This document shows positions 46,964-56,045 of a stretch of 64,000 nucleotides of DNA, piece after piece (position 1 is the first letter of the stretch; each line of letters begins with the position of its first letter). The stretch covers positions 6,927,501 through 6,991,500 of the forward strand of contig NZ_CP029190.1 in the NCBI RefSeq assembly GCF_008642295.1, written 5' to 3'. The notes below the pieces were generated by a model. It ran no database searches. It saw nothing but the letters and a program-made list of their open reading frames with translations, and had not been told where the DNA came from. The stretch is from Streptomyces venezuelae (GTDB lineage: Bacteria; Actinomycetota; Actinomycetes; Streptomycetales; Streptomycetaceae). Both the position numbers and the translations under genes were made by a program.

Positions 46964-48031
46964 ATGTCGACCTTGAAAGTCACCGCCGAAGTCCTGACCG
47001 TCCACGAGCATCCCAACGCCGACGCCCTCGAACTGGCCCAGGTGGGCCTCTACCGGGCCGTTGTCGCCAAGGGCCGGTACCGCACCGGGGACATCGCCCT
47101 GTACATACCCGAACAGGCCGTGCTGCCCGAGGCGTTGATCGAGGAGCTGGGCCTGACCGGCCGGCTGGCCGGCAGCGCCGCCAACCGGGTCAAGGCGGTC
47201 CGGCTGCGCGGGGAGCTCTCCCAGGGCCTGGTCTGCCTGCCCGCCGCGCTCAAGGGCACCGATCTGAAGGCGGCGGCCGAGGAGGGCACCGACTTCGCGG
47301 GGCAGTTCGGCATCACCAAATGGGTGCCGCCGGTTCCGACCACCATGAGCGGCGACGTGGAGTCCGCCCCCGATCTGCTGCCCTGGGTCGACATCGAGAA
47401 CCTGCAGCGCTATCCGCACATCTTCGAGCCCGGCGAGCCGGTGGTCCTGACCGAGAAGCTGCACGGTACGGCCTGCCTGCTGACCTACCTCGCCGCGGAG
47501 GGGCGCGTCCTGGTCTCCTCCAAGGGCTTCGGGGGGAAGGGCCTGGCCCTGAAGGAGGAGGAGCGCAACCTGTACTGGCGGGCCGTCCGCGCCCACGGGG
47601 TCCCGGAGGCCGCCGCCCGGCTCGCGGCCCGGCTCGGCGCCACCCGGGTCGGGGTCTTCGGCGAGGTCTTCGGGGCCGGCGTCCAGGACCTGGCGTACGG
47701 GTCGGACGCCCGCACCACCGGACCCGGCTACGCCGTCTTCGACGTGTCCGCCGAGATCGACGGCCAGGTCCGCTGGCTGGACCCGGCCGCGCTGCTCGAC
47801 GGCGAACTGCCCCTGGTACCCCGGTTGTACGAGGGACCGTACGAGCTCGGCACGGTGCTGGAGCTGACCACCGGCCGGGAGACGGTCTCCGGCCGGGAGG
47901 AACACCTGCGCGAGGGCGTGGTCATCCGTCCGGCCACCGAGCGGTACAGCCCGGTGACCGGCGGCCGGGCCATCGCCAAGGCGGTCAGCCCGGCCTACCT
48001 CACCCGCAAGGGCGGCACCGAATACGAGTGA
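46964..48031 (+). CDS. ATP-dependent RNA ligase, DRB0094 type
   Basis: 355-aa RNA ligase. Residues 1-120 form the family's N-terminal OB-like module (LKVTAEVLTVHEHPNADALE, YIPEQAVLPEALIEELGLTG). The nucleotidyltransferase domain follows with motif I TEKLHGT (Lys165 as the adenylated residue), SSKGFGGKG, motif III-like VGVFGEVFGAG, motif IV EGVVIRP and motif V AKAVSPAYL. All catalytic blocks are intact. The Deinococcus enzyme seals 3'-OH/5'-PO4 nicks in RNA, including RNA in duplex with DNA. ATG 46964 is used; GTG 46955 is an alternative. Placed within 5 kb of the RNA-repair operon at 50313-55030. Confidence 0.9.
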   Translation: MSTLKVTAEVLTVHEHPNADALELAQVGLYRAVVAKGRYRTGDIALYIPEQAVLPEALIEELGLTGRLAGSAANRVKAVRLRGELSQGLVCLPAALKGTDLKAAAEEGTDFAGQFGITKWVPPVPTTMSGDVESAPDLLPWVDIENLQRYPHIFEPGEPVVLTEKLHGTACLLTYLAAEGRVLVSSKGFGGKGLALKEEERNLYWRAVRAHGVPEAAARLAARLGATRVGVFGEVFGAGVQDLAYGSDARTTGPGYAVFDVSAEIDGQVRWLDPAALLDGELPLVPRLYEGPYELGTVLELTTGRETVSGREEHLREGVVIRPATERYSPVTGGRAIAKAVSPAYLTRKGGTEYE

Positions 48032-48063
48032 GATACGAGTGAGCGGAGCGAGGTCTCACTCGT
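48024..48063. terminator. Bidirectional hairpin spanning two convergent stop codons
   Basis: ACGAGTGAGA (48024-48033) and TCTCACTCGT (48054-48063) pair perfectly. The left arm contains the RNA ligase stop and the right arm the stop of the radical-SAM-like gene, so the stem can serve both transcripts. Confidence 0.72.
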
Positions 48064-49405
48064 CGTTCGCCGGCAGGCTGTCCATGAAGGAGCTCACCGA
48101 GAACACGGCCCGGCCCGGACCGGCCGGGCCGTAGCCGGGCGGGGAGCTCAGGCCGAACTCCTCCATCGTCGCCCGGTACGACTCCAGCAGCCGGATGTGG
48201 TACTCCAGCGGAGCACCCTGCGGATTGGCCTTGCCCAGCGGGGTGGTGGGCTCCGGGCACCAGGTGGTGAACCGCGGGGTGATCCCGTGCGACATGAAGT
48301 ACCGCAGGCCCTCGGTGGTCGACTCGATCGCCTCGTCCACCGACCGGAAACCGAACGGCTCGGCCATCTCCACGCCCGCGACGAAGTTGGGGATCACATT
48401 GCGCGCGCCGAACACCTCGGCGGACTCCAGGATCCGCCGGTGCCATTCGTCACGTCCGATGTACTGCTCCTTCCCCGGGCAGTACAGCTCGAACAGGCGC
48501 TTGTCCCACACCTCGTAGTTGGGGTGGTAGATCCGCACCCCGTAGTCGTAGAAGCGCTGGACGTCCTCGCGGGGCAGCGCCTGCGCGACCACCTTGCCGG
48601 TCCACCGGCCCGGGAACCGCTCCTCGATGGCCTTCGCGTACTGGCCGTAGAAATCGGCCTCGTCCTTGCCGCCGACCTGGGAGGTGATGGCCCCGCCGGT
48701 CAGCGTGTAGGCCTTGGACGCCTTGGCGGTGTCGTACCTGTCGATGATCTCCAGGGCCTCGAGGATCTCGTCGAGCTGCTTGACCCCGGTGTAGGGGCGG
48801 CCGGCCGCCTTGTGCTGGCGCCAGTTGTGGTTGATGTCGCAGTACTGGCACTCCTGCTTGGCGCCGAAGTACTGGCAGACCCGGAACACCGTCAGGTAGA
48901 TCAGGTAGCCCCACTGGATGGTGGGGGCCACCTCCATCACGGACTTCCCGTTGGACAGCTTGTGCCGGTAGTACTCCGGCATCGGCGGCAGCCCGACATC
49001 GGCGATCCGTACGCCGTCCAGCCACAGCCCGAGCATGCCGTCCTCGCCCGCCGCGACCCGGTACGGGGAGGCGGGGTTCACCCGGACGGACACCACGGTG
49101 CGGCGCAGGCCGTACGGGCCGCCGGTGAGCACGATCTCCTCCGGCGGGCGGCGCAGGGCCGCGGCGCCCAGTTCGGGCAGGGTGCGGTGGTCGAAGGAGA
49201 AGATGAAGTACGACTTGGGCTTGACGTCGCCCGCCTCGTTGTCGCTGAGCGCGGATTCGTCGAAGGCGATGCCCCCGCGGAGCAGGTCCTCCTTGATCAC
49301 CGCTTCCCGTGGTACCTGTGGGAAGCGCGCCATCAGCGACTCGATCATGTCGGTGCGGCGCTCGGCGTCGGGGGTGTGCGGCGTGGGTGCGATGTCTCCG
49401 GTCAC
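48056..49405 (-). CDS. Radical-SAM-like protein with unusual cysteine spacing
   Basis: 449-aa protein annotated here as radical-SAM-like because of a cysteine cluster followed by TIM-barrel-like strands (AYTLTGGAITSQVGGKDEAD, VVAQALPREDVQRFYDYGVR, NVIPNFVAGVEMAEPFGF). The presumed iron-sulfur ligands are CQYFGAKQECQYC: eight residues separate the first two cysteines, not three. Upstream there is a 150-residue N-terminal domain (KPKSYFIFSFDHRTLPEL). GTG 49405 directly follows GGAGGG; ATG 49348 is an alternative. The substrate is unknown. It ends opposite the RNA ligase. Confidence 0.72.
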   Translation of the reverse strand: MTGDIAPTPHTPDAERRTDMIESLMARFPQVPREAVIKEDLLRGGIAFDESALSDNEAGDVKPKSYFIFSFDHRTLPELGAAALRRPPEEIVLTGGPYGLRRTVVSVRVNPASPYRVAAGEDGMLGLWLDGVRIADVGLPPMPEYYRHKLSNGKSVMEVAPTIQWGYLIYLTVFRVCQYFGAKQECQYCDINHNWRQHKAAGRPYTGVKQLDEILEALEIIDRYDTAKASKAYTLTGGAITSQVGGKDEADFYGQYAKAIEERFPGRWTGKVVAQALPREDVQRFYDYGVRIYHPNYEVWDKRLFELYCPGKEQYIGRDEWHRRILESAEVFGARNVIPNFVAGVEMAEPFGFRSVDEAIESTTEGLRYFMSHGITPRFTTWCPEPTTPLGKANPQGAPLEYHIRLLESYRATMEEFGLSSPPGYGPAGPGRAVFSVSSFMDSLPANDE

Positions 49406-49459
49406 CCCTCCAGGAATATCAGCCCGGCCCGCCGCCGTGCGCGCCGGGGGGCGGGGGAC

Positions 49460-50266
49460 TCAGGTGTCCCAGGGCAGCCGGACGGCCTCGATCTCGGTGT
49501 CCTCGACCAGGCGCCGGACGAGCTCGGGCGGGCCGGCGACCTTGGTGCCCCACAGGTCCTGGTCGGTGTAGGTGACCCAGGAGCGTTCGGCCGCCCAGAG
49601 GTTGGAGGGGCTGGCCGTCATCCCGGGGTAGTCGTACAGGGCGAGTGCGTCACCGAGCCGCCCGCCGACCACGCGGTAGGCGCGGAGGTCGTCCCAGTCC
49701 TGGGTCAGGATCGGGCAGAAGTAGGCGAAGCAGCGGGTGTCGGGGCCGTCCGGGGCGAAGTCGGTGAGGATCCGTATCAGCCGGTTCCAGGTCTCCCGGT
49801 CCAGGGAACCCTCGGTGGGCGGCCTGATGCCGACCGGCCAGCTGCGGTCGGCGAGCCTGCCGTCGGGTGCGCTGAGGTACGAAGGTGACTGGCCCTCGGC
49901 CACCACCGGGTCCCCGGTCCGCTCGGCCAGCTCGGCCCAGCGCAGCCGCCGCCATCCCGGGCCGGGGTGCTCGGCCCGGCCGAGCCCGCCGCCGGTGGCG
50001 ACGCCCACCGGGGACTGGCTGAAGTCCACACCGCCCACGCCGCTCGGCACCTCGATGTCCCCGGCGGCGATATCGGCCCGCAGCAGCTCGTCGTGCGAGA
50101 CCACCCCGGGCCCGAGCTCGCTCTCGTACATGGGGTTGAGCACCCAGGCGGCGTCGGGCCGCCCGGGGACGGGGAAGCCGAGTATTCCGTCGTCCTCGCA
50201 GAGCTCGGCGAGCCAGTCGGCCTCGGTGGAGGCGACGACCGGCCACAGCCGGGTGACGTCGTGCAT
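49460..50266 (-). CDS. Hypothetical protein
   Basis: 268-aa acidic cytoplasmic protein, Trp-rich. I do not recognise a domain. Noticeable segments are LNPMYESELGPGVVSHDELL, FAYFCPILTQDWDDLRAYRV and AAERSWVTYTDQDLWGTKV. The spread of conserved-looking Trp, Tyr and Asp resembles proteins encoded beside toxins or in immunity loci, but this is only an impression. ATG 50266. Downstream of and on the same strand as the RNA-repair operon (46 bp gap), so it may be its third gene. Confidence 0.55.
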   Translation of the reverse strand: MHDVTRLWPVVASTEADWLAELCEDDGILGFPVPGRPDAAWVLNPMYESELGPGVVSHDELLRADIAAGDIEVPSGVGGVDFSQSPVGVATGGGLGRAEHPGPGWRRLRWAELAERTGDPVVAEGQSPSYLSAPDGRLADRSWPVGIRPPTEGSLDRETWNRLIRILTDFAPDGPDTRCFAYFCPILTQDWDDLRAYRVVGGRLGDALALYDYPGMTASPSNLWAAERSWVTYTDQDLWGTKVAGPPELVRRLVEDTEIEAVRLPWDT

Positions 50267-50312
50267 GTGTCCATCTTCCCACCCCGCACATCCGCCCCGG
50301 CGGCGGAGGTGG

Positions 50313-53165
50313 TCAGCCGAGGGTCGGGAGGGTGCCGCCGTCCGAGCGGGTGAGTTCGACTCCGGGCAGGTCGCGGGCCCATGCCTCGCCGAGGGCCGCC
50401 AGGGCCGCAGCCGGCGGCGGGGTGCGGCCGAGGCCGATCGCGAAGCAGGCCGAGGCGGGTCCGCTGCGGTACGGGCGCGGCCAGGCGTGCGCGTCGGGCG
50501 CGCCCGAGGCCTCCAGCGCGCCGAGCAGGGCCCGCATCCGGCCCCGCACCCGGCCCAGGGTCTCCTCGAACTCCACCGGCCCGTACGCCCGTACGGTCAC
50601 CAGCGCCCAGGCCGTGTGCCGCCGGTGCAGCGGCGGAGGCGACAGCAGCGCCTCCGCGGAGCCGCCGCCCTCCAGGGTCTCCCAGGCCTGGTACAGCTCC
50701 CGGACCAGCAGGTCCCGGAACCCGGCAGACACCTGGCCGGTGCAACTCCGCACCGGTGCGGACGGGGTCAGCACGACCACCGGCCCGTCCTCCGGTTCCG
50801 CTTCCGCCGTGCCGTGCAGGGCGACCGGCTGCCGCCAGTCCCAGGCCGCCCAGGTCGCGAAGAACTCCCGCAGCAGACCCTCCGGTTCGGACTCGTCCGG
50901 CTCCTCCGCCCCGGCCACCACGCGCGCCGCCAGCACCGCCCAGGCGAGCCCGGGCAGGCCGCCGTGCGGGGCCGAGTCCAGGCCGCGGGCGCGGGCCCAG
51001 GCCTTCACCTGCCGGGCCAGGGCCTCGAAGGCCGCCGTCCGGCCGGCGACCGCCGCCCGCACGGCGTCCGCGTCGGAGACCGCGCTCAGCGCGACCGCCG
51101 CGGTCTCGCCCAGCTCGGCCCGCCGGGCCACCGCCCCGGCCGGGGGCACCATCCCGGCGCCCACCAGCACCAGATCCACCGCCAGTCCGCCCACCGCGAA
51201 CCGCAGCCCCGGCACCCGGGCACCCTGCACCCGGCGAAGCCGCGCCGCCTCCGGCAGGGCGGCGGCGATCCGGGCCTCGGCAGCCGCCGGCCCGGCCTCG
51301 CCGGGCAGCACCGCGACCAGGTCCAGATCCGCGCCGGGCAGCGCGCAGCCCATCCGCCGCGACCCGGCCGTCTCCAGCACCGCCTCTCCGCCCAGCGCGG
51401 CGGCCACCCGCTCCGCCACCGCCTCGGCGAAGCCCGGTCCGCCCGCCTCGACCGCCCCGGTCGGTGCCGGCTCCGGCACCCAGCGGACCTCCCCGGAGCC
51501 CAGCGCCACCGTGGCCCGTACCCGCATCGGCTCCGCACCGCGCCGCGACAGCAGGGCCAGCTCCCCGAGCCGGGTGGCCGGCAGCCCGGCCGACACCCCG
51601 GCGCACTCCGCCACAAGCCGCTGCGGGTCCGGCGTACGGCCCAGCGACAGGTGCGGGGTGAAGCCCGCGGCCCGGCCCCGGCAGCGCGGGAACCGCTCCG
51701 CCAGTGCCGCGTACAGCTGCTGCCAGGGCGCCTCCCCGGCGCCGGCCGGGTCCAGCCAGACCGTGGCGTCCTCGCGGTGCCCGAAGCTGTGCACCCCGCC
51801 CGGCCGCACCTCGAACGCCGGCGTCCCGGCGGCCACGGCCGAAACCAGCTCCGCAGCCCGCTCGAACTCCGCCTCCGGCACAAAGCCGAACAGCAGGTTC
51901 ACATGCGGCGGCCACCGGTCGATCTGCGGGTCGTGGGCCCGCCGGATCCGCTGGACCGCGGGCCACAGCTCCTCGGGCGGCAGCCAGGCCAGCGCCGTCC
52001 GGGGCGTCGGCGGTGCCTCCAGTAGGCCGGCCGGGTCGGCCGCCGGGCCGAAGGACAGGTCCGCCCGTACCCCGTAGTGGTCCGAGATGAACAGCCCGTC
52101 TGCCTCCGGCACGTCCCCCAGCAGGCCCGCGCCCGCCACCCGGCCGCCGCCCCGCACCAGCACCCGGTCCAGTCGCGCGGCCCGCCCGGTCAGCGAGGAG
52201 ACCGCGGCCAGCGGATTGGCCCCGGGGTCGAAGGTCGGCGTGCGGTCCGCCGGACCGTACGCCTCCGTCCACGCGTCCCGCATCCCCAGCGCGGCGGCCG
52301 GACCCTCCCGGCCGTCCCGGCCGTCGTTGAAGTCGCCCAGCAGGACGAGATCCCCGCCGACAGCGCCGACACCGGCCAGCCCCTCGGCCAGCCGGGCCAG
52401 TTCGGCCTCCCGCCGTTCCCCGCCGCGTTCCGAGTGGTCGCTCGACAGATGGGTGGCGGCCACCACCAGCGGTCCGCCGGCCGTCTCCACCACCACGGCC
52501 GTGACCGCCTTGTGCGGGCCCAGCTCATGGAAGCCGGCCTCCCGCACCGGCAGCCGGCTGAGCAGCAGCAGCCCGCTGTCGTCCACGTCCCGGCTGCCCG
52601 GATCGGTGCCCAGGGTGTATCCGGCGCGCACCCAGTCCGCCGCCAGCAGCGACTCCAGCAGCTCCGGTTCGACCTCCTGCAGGGCGATCACCTCCGCCCC
52701 GGCCGCCGCGAGCGCGGCCAGCAGCCGGGGCCGCCGCCGGGCGGTGTCGATCAGCTCACCGTCGTACCGGTCCCAGAGCGTGTTCCAGGTCAGCAGCCGC
52801 ACCCCGGTACCGCCCGCGGGCCGCGGCTCCGGCCCGGGGCCGGCCGCCGGAGCCCACCGGCTGCCGTCCCAGGCGTACGGGGTCCGCGCCGTGAAGAACG
52901 GCGCCCGCAGCAGCCGCGGCTCCCGCACCCGCCCGGCCTCCGACAGCCCGACCCGGTCCAGCCCGCTGCTCCGGTCCCACACCAGTTCCCCGTCCGCCTC
53001 GACGAACAGCACCCGGTGCCAGGGGATGTCGCCGCCCGGGACGAACGCCGGCAGCGGAATCCGCTTCGGTGCGGCCCCGCGCTGGAGCAGGCCGAGCACG
53101 AACCGCGCGGGGTCCAGGCGCGGATCCCAGCGCACCTGGTGGTAGATCTCCTCACTGGTCCGCAT
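50313..53165 (-). CDS. Multidomain RNA-repair protein: MJ1316/DUF504 - EEP nuclease - 2H phosphoesterase - poly(A)-polymerase-like
   Basis: 950-aa protein of four modules. Residues 1-75 are the MJ1316/DUF504 domain, thought to recognise RNA ends ([40 protein letters not shown]). Residues ~120-400 are an EEP phosphoesterase ([36 protein letters not shown]). Residues ~430-600 are a 2H/LigT domain with HVNLLFGF and HLSLGR, expected to open cyclic phosphates. Residues ~620-950 are a poly(A)-polymerase-like nucleotidyltransferase ([20 protein letters not shown], with the DxD pair). ATG 53165 overlaps the stop of the upstream ligase-kinase as TGATG. Together the modules can trim, de-cyclise and extend RNA 3' ends. 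Roles are inferred from the families. Confidence 0.87.
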   Translation of the reverse strand: MRTSEEIYHQVRWDPRLDPARFVLGLLQRGAAPKRIPLPAFVPGGDIPWHRVLFVEADGELVWDRSSGLDRVGLSEAGRVREPRLLRAPFFTARTPYAWDGSRWAPAAGPGPEPRPAGGTGVRLLTWNTLWDRYDGELIDTARRRPRLLAALAAAGAEVIALQEVEPELLESLLAADWVRAGYTLGTDPGSRDVDDSGLLLLSRLPVREAGFHELGPHKAVTAVVVETAGGPLVVAATHLSSDHSERGGERREAELARLAEGLAGVGAVGGDLVLLGDFNDGRDGREGPAAALGMRDAWTEAYGPADRTPTFDPGANPLAAVSSLTGRAARLDRVLVRGGGRVAGAGLLGDVPEADGLFISDHYGVRADLSFGPAADPAGLLEAPPTPRTALAWLPPEELWPAVQRIRRAHDPQIDRWPPHVNLLFGFVPEAEFERAAELVSAVAAGTPAFEVRPGGVHSFGHREDATVWLDPAGAGEAPWQQLYAALAERFPRCRGRAAGFTPHLSLGRTPDPQRLVAECAGVSAGLPATRLGELALLSRRGAEPMRVRATVALGSGEVRWVPEPAPTGAVEAGGPGFAEAVAERVAAALGGEAVLETAGSRRMGCALPGADLDLVAVLPGEAGPAAAEARIAAALPEAARLRRVQGARVPGLRFAVGGLAVDLVLVGAGMVPPAGAVARRAELGETAAVALSAVSDADAVRAAVAGRTAAFEALARQVKAWARARGLDSAPHGGLPGLAWAVLAARVVAGAEEPDESEPEGLLREFFATWAAWDWRQPVALHGTAEAEPEDGPVVVLTPSAPVRSCTGQVSAGFRDLLVRELYQAWETLEGGGSAEALLSPPPLHRRHTAWALVTVRAYGPVEFEETLGRVRGRMRALLGALEASGAPDAHAWPRPYRSGPASACFAIGLGRTPPPAAALAALGEAWARDLPGVELTRSDGGTLPTLG

Positions 53166-55030
53166 CAGTTCCTCACACCCAACTCGGCCCACTCGGCCCA
53201 TTCGCCGCACTCGTCCAGGCCGCCCGCCCGGTCCTCGATCCTGCCGTCCGGTCCGGCGTACCAGGTGCGGTGCGCCCGCCCCGGATACGGCGGAGCGAAC
53301 CGGCGCAGCTGCCCGGCCAGCACCGCCGCGGGCACCGGATGCGGCCGGACGCCGTTGCGCCGGACCAGTTCCTCCTCGTCCACCACCAGCACCAGCTGGG
53401 TGACCAGGGCGTTGTGCCGCTCGGCCACGCCCAGCACCGGCCCGCGCTGCCGGTCGGTCAGCGAGGTGGCGTCCCACACCACTGTGCCCCCGCCGGCCAG
53501 GGCGCTGTCCAGCCGGTCCAGACCGGCCCGCAGCACCTCCGCGTTGGCCCGCTGGTCCGCCCGGTCCCCCCGCTCGGCGCGCAGCTCGTCCATGGATACG
53601 TACGCGTCCACGCCCGGCAGGGCGCGGGCCACGGTGCTCTTGCCGCTGCCCGAGGGGCCGACCAGCTGGATCAGCCGGGGGAACGCCCCGTCCCGCCACC
53701 GCCAGGTCGCCGCGACCGCCTCGGCCACGGTGGAGATCCGGCCCCGGGCGTACGCCTCCCGGGCCTCCGCCCAGCACCGGTCGGCGGCCTCGGGGTCCAG
53801 CCCGGCCAGGGCCTCGCGCAGTCCGGCGCGCAGCGGCTCCAGCGGCGGGCCGGCCAGCAGCCCCGCGTCCTCGGCGTACAGCTCGGACCACTCCAGGTTG
53901 GCGCGCGCCTCGGCGGCCTCCGGGCCGGTACGCCCGGCCAGGGCGGCGGCGGACACCGCGTGCAGCAGGCCGGGATCGGCGGCGGAGGCCAGCCGCAGCA
54001 GCCCGGACCGCCGCGCCTCGTCGGGGAACGGGAGGTGCAGCAGCGGATGCAGGCCGACCAGGTCGGCGATCCGGCGGGCGAGCGGCAGCCCCAGCGGGAC
54101 GGAGAGCCGCGCCGTCAGCCCGGTCCGGCGGGTGCCGTGCAGGGCAGCCGCGAGGATGCCGGCCAGCCGGGCGTCCCCGGTCGCCCGGAGCAGCCCCAGC
54201 CGGCCGGTGACCTCCTGCACGGCGGCTGCGACGGCCTCCCCGGCCGGCGCCACGTCGTGATCCGCCGGGCCATCCGCTCCGTCATCGGCCGGGCCATCCG
54301 CACCGTCATCCGCCGGGCCGTCCGCCGGCCGGGCCCCGGCCACCCCCGCCGCCGCGAGCAGCGCCGCCGGGTCGGGGTCCGCCCCCGACCGGACGTCCCA
54401 CAGTGCGGCGGCCGGGCCCCGCCCGTTCGCCACCACGGCTGCATGCATCCAGTGGGTGTCGGTCACCACGTGCCCGGCCCGTACCCACTTGGCCACCCGG
54501 GCCCCGAACTCGGCCTGCCCGAAGCCCTCGACGGTCCGGACCACGTACCCCTCGCAGCGGGTGGTGTCCAGCCGCAGCCGGCGCAGCGCCCGCTCGTCGA
54601 ACACGCCCCGCCACAGCACCCGCGGGACCGGCACCCCCAGCCGGCGCAGGAAGGTGACGGTGGAGTCCCAGTCCAGGCAGCGGCCGGTGTCGTCCCAGAC
54701 CGAGAACCCGTAGAACCAGCTGTCCAGGTCCTCGTACGCCAGGGAGTGCCGGGCGTACAGGTTCTCCCCGCACACCCGCCAGCCCCGCGGGATCCCGGCC
54801 CCGATGCGCCCCTGCAAGCCCTTCACCCAGGCCCGCGACGGATGGTGGCCGGAGTCCAGGGAACGGGCATGCAGCCCGTCCGCGTACAGAGTGGTGTTCT
54901 CCCCGTCGAGCTTCTCGGTGACCACGATCTCGCATCCGGCCAGCCCGGCGAGCCCGGTGCTGCGCACGTCGTCCGAGGAAGCCCCCGGCGACCAGGGCAG
55001 ATGCGGAGTCCGGGGATAGTGCGTACGCAT
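53165..55030 (-). CDS. RNA ligase - polynucleotide kinase fusion
   Basis: 621-aa fusion. The N-terminal ~230 residues are an RNA ligase of the T4 Rnl/AAA-associated type: motif [15 protein letters not shown] (Lys40), [16 protein letters not shown], motif [10 protein letters not shown] and motif [14 protein letters not shown]. An acidic repeat linker ([17 protein letters not shown]) and a ~200-residue helical region follow. The C terminus is a P-loop kinase ([16 protein letters not shown], Lys464; [25 protein letters not shown]), able in principle to phosphorylate RNA 5' ends and remove 3' phosphates' partner ends for sealing. ATG 55030. First gene of the operon, divergent from the hydrolase/caspase pair over 154 bp. 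Confidence 0.88.
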   Translation of the reverse strand: MRTHYPRTPHLPWSPGASSDDVRSTGLAGLAGCEIVVTEKLDGENTTLYADGLHARSLDSGHHPSRAWVKGLQGRIGAGIPRGWRVCGENLYARHSLAYEDLDSWFYGFSVWDDTGRCLDWDSTVTFLRRLGVPVPRVLWRGVFDERALRRLRLDTTRCEGYVVRTVEGFGQAEFGARVAKWVRAGHVVTDTHWMHAAVVANGRGPAAALWDVRSGADPDPAALLAAAGVAGARPADGPADDGADGPADDGADGPADHDVAPAGEAVAAAVQEVTGRLGLLRATGDARLAGILAAALHGTRRTGLTARLSVPLGLPLARRIADLVGLHPLLHLPFPDEARRSGLLRLASAADPGLLHAVSAAALAGRTGPEAAEARANLEWSELYAEDAGLLAGPPLEPLRAGLREALAGLDPEAADRCWAEAREAYARGRISTVAEAVAATWRWRDGAFPRLIQLVGPSGSGKSTVARALPGVDAYVSMDELRAERGDRADQRANAEVLRAGLDRLDSALAGGGTVVWDATSLTDRQRGPVLGVAERHNALVTQLVLVVDEEELVRRNGVRPHPVPAAVLAGQLRRFAPPYPGRAHRTWYAGPDGRIEDRAGGLDECGEWAEWAELGVRN

Positions 55031-55137
55031 GGTGATCTGACCCGACCCGTTCCTGTAAGAGATGCCCCACTGTAGGAATCCACCGGAGGCGGATCCACTC
55101 AATAAGCTCGCTCGGAAGCAGGTGCCGGGACCGGATT

Positions 55138-55162
55138 GTTCGCTAAGGTCCTTCACGCGAAC
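55138..55162. promoter_or_regulatory. Inverted repeat in the shared divergent promoter region
   Basis: GTTCGC (55138-55143) and GCGAAC (55157-55162) flank a 13-nt spacer, 22 bp before the hydrolase start, within the 154-bp region between the RNA-repair operon and the caspase operon. Either an operator or a small leader stem. Confidence 0.35.
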
Positions 55163-55184
55163 GGGACTTGGGCGAGGGGGTGCG

Positions 55185-56045
55185 ATGGCGCACGTGGTCT
55201 GTGTCCACGGCATCGGGCAGCAGTTCGGCGGCGAAGAGGAACAGCACGGCCGGTGGTGGCCCGCACTCGCCGACGGCCTGCGGCGGGCCGGCCACGGGGA
55301 CCGGCTGAAGCCGGCCGACGTCACCTGCGTGTTCTACGGTGACCTGTTCCGGCCGCCCGGCCGGGTGCTGTCCGGCCACGAACCGCCCTGGGACGCCGCC
55401 GATGTGGAACCGGAGTTCGAGGCGGAGCTGCTGCGGCTGCTGTGGGCCGAAGCCGCCCGCACCGACCCCGCCGTGGTACCGCCGGACGCGCCCACCCTGG
55501 CCCGCACGCCCCGGTCCGTGCAGCGCGGCCTCGATGCGCTCAGCCGCTCCCGGTTCTTCTCCGGCCTCGCGCAGCGCGCCCTGGTCGCCGACCTCGGACA
55601 GGTCCGGCGGTACTTCTGCGAGCCCGGGATCCGCCCGGCCGTCGCCGACCGGGTCGCCGCCCGCATCGGCCCCGACACCCGTCTGGTGATCGGCCATTCG
55701 CTGGGCAGCGTCGTCGCGTACGAGAACCTTGCCGCGCACCCCGAATGGCCGGTCCGCGCCTTGCTGACGGTCGGCTCCCCGCTGGGCATCCGGAACCTGG
55801 TCTTCGACCGGCTCCGGCTGCCGGCCGGCGGCGCGCCGGGCGACTGGCCCGGCTCCATCGGGCACTGGACCAACATCGCCGACGAGGGCGATGTGGTCGC
55901 CCTGGCCAAGGACCTGCGACCGCTGTTCGGGGACCGGGTCCGCAGCCATCTGGTGCACAACGGCGCGCACGCCCACGACATGGCCCGCTACCTCGACTCC
56001 GCAGCGGCCGGCGCGGCCGTCGCCGATGGCTGCGGACTCCGCTGA
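55185..56045 (+). CDS. PGAP1/lipase-like alpha/beta hydrolase coupled to the caspase-STAND gene
   Basis: 286-aa serine hydrolase-like protein. It starts with VVCVHGIGQQFGG, an oxyanion-hole motif of the PGAP1/esterase type, and has the nucleophile elbow VIGHSLGSVVAYENL with Ser172. A later Asp (HWTNIADEGDVVAL) and the His in NGAHAHDMARYL complete a plausible triad. No signal peptide, so it acts in the cytoplasm. ATG 55185 has AGGGGG upstream. The 3' end overlaps the next gene by 20 bp, indicating coupled translation and a functional link. As a partner of a caspase-NTPase it may be an effector (membrane lipid or small-molecule cleavage) or a processor. Confidence 0.86.
   Translation: MAHVVCVHGIGQQFGGEEEQHGRWWPALADGLRRAGHGDRLKPADVTCVFYGDLFRPPGRVLSGHEPPWDAADVEPEFEAELLRLLWAEAARTDPAVVPPDAPTLARTPRSVQRGLDALSRSRFFSGLAQRALVADLGQVRRYFCEPGIRPAVADRVAARIGPDTRLVIGHSLGSVVAYENLAAHPEWPVRALLTVGSPLGIRNLVFDRLRLPAGGAPGDWPGSIGHWTNIADEGDVVALAKDLRPLFGDRVRSHLVHNGAHAHDMARYLDSAAAGAAVADGCGLR

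Noticed and set aside
55891-56025. Longer N terminus for the caspase-STAND protein
   Set aside because: The extra 45 codons lie wholly inside the hydrolase gene and read as its shadow; ATG 56026 starts just before the conserved RRFVLATAVARIAG region.
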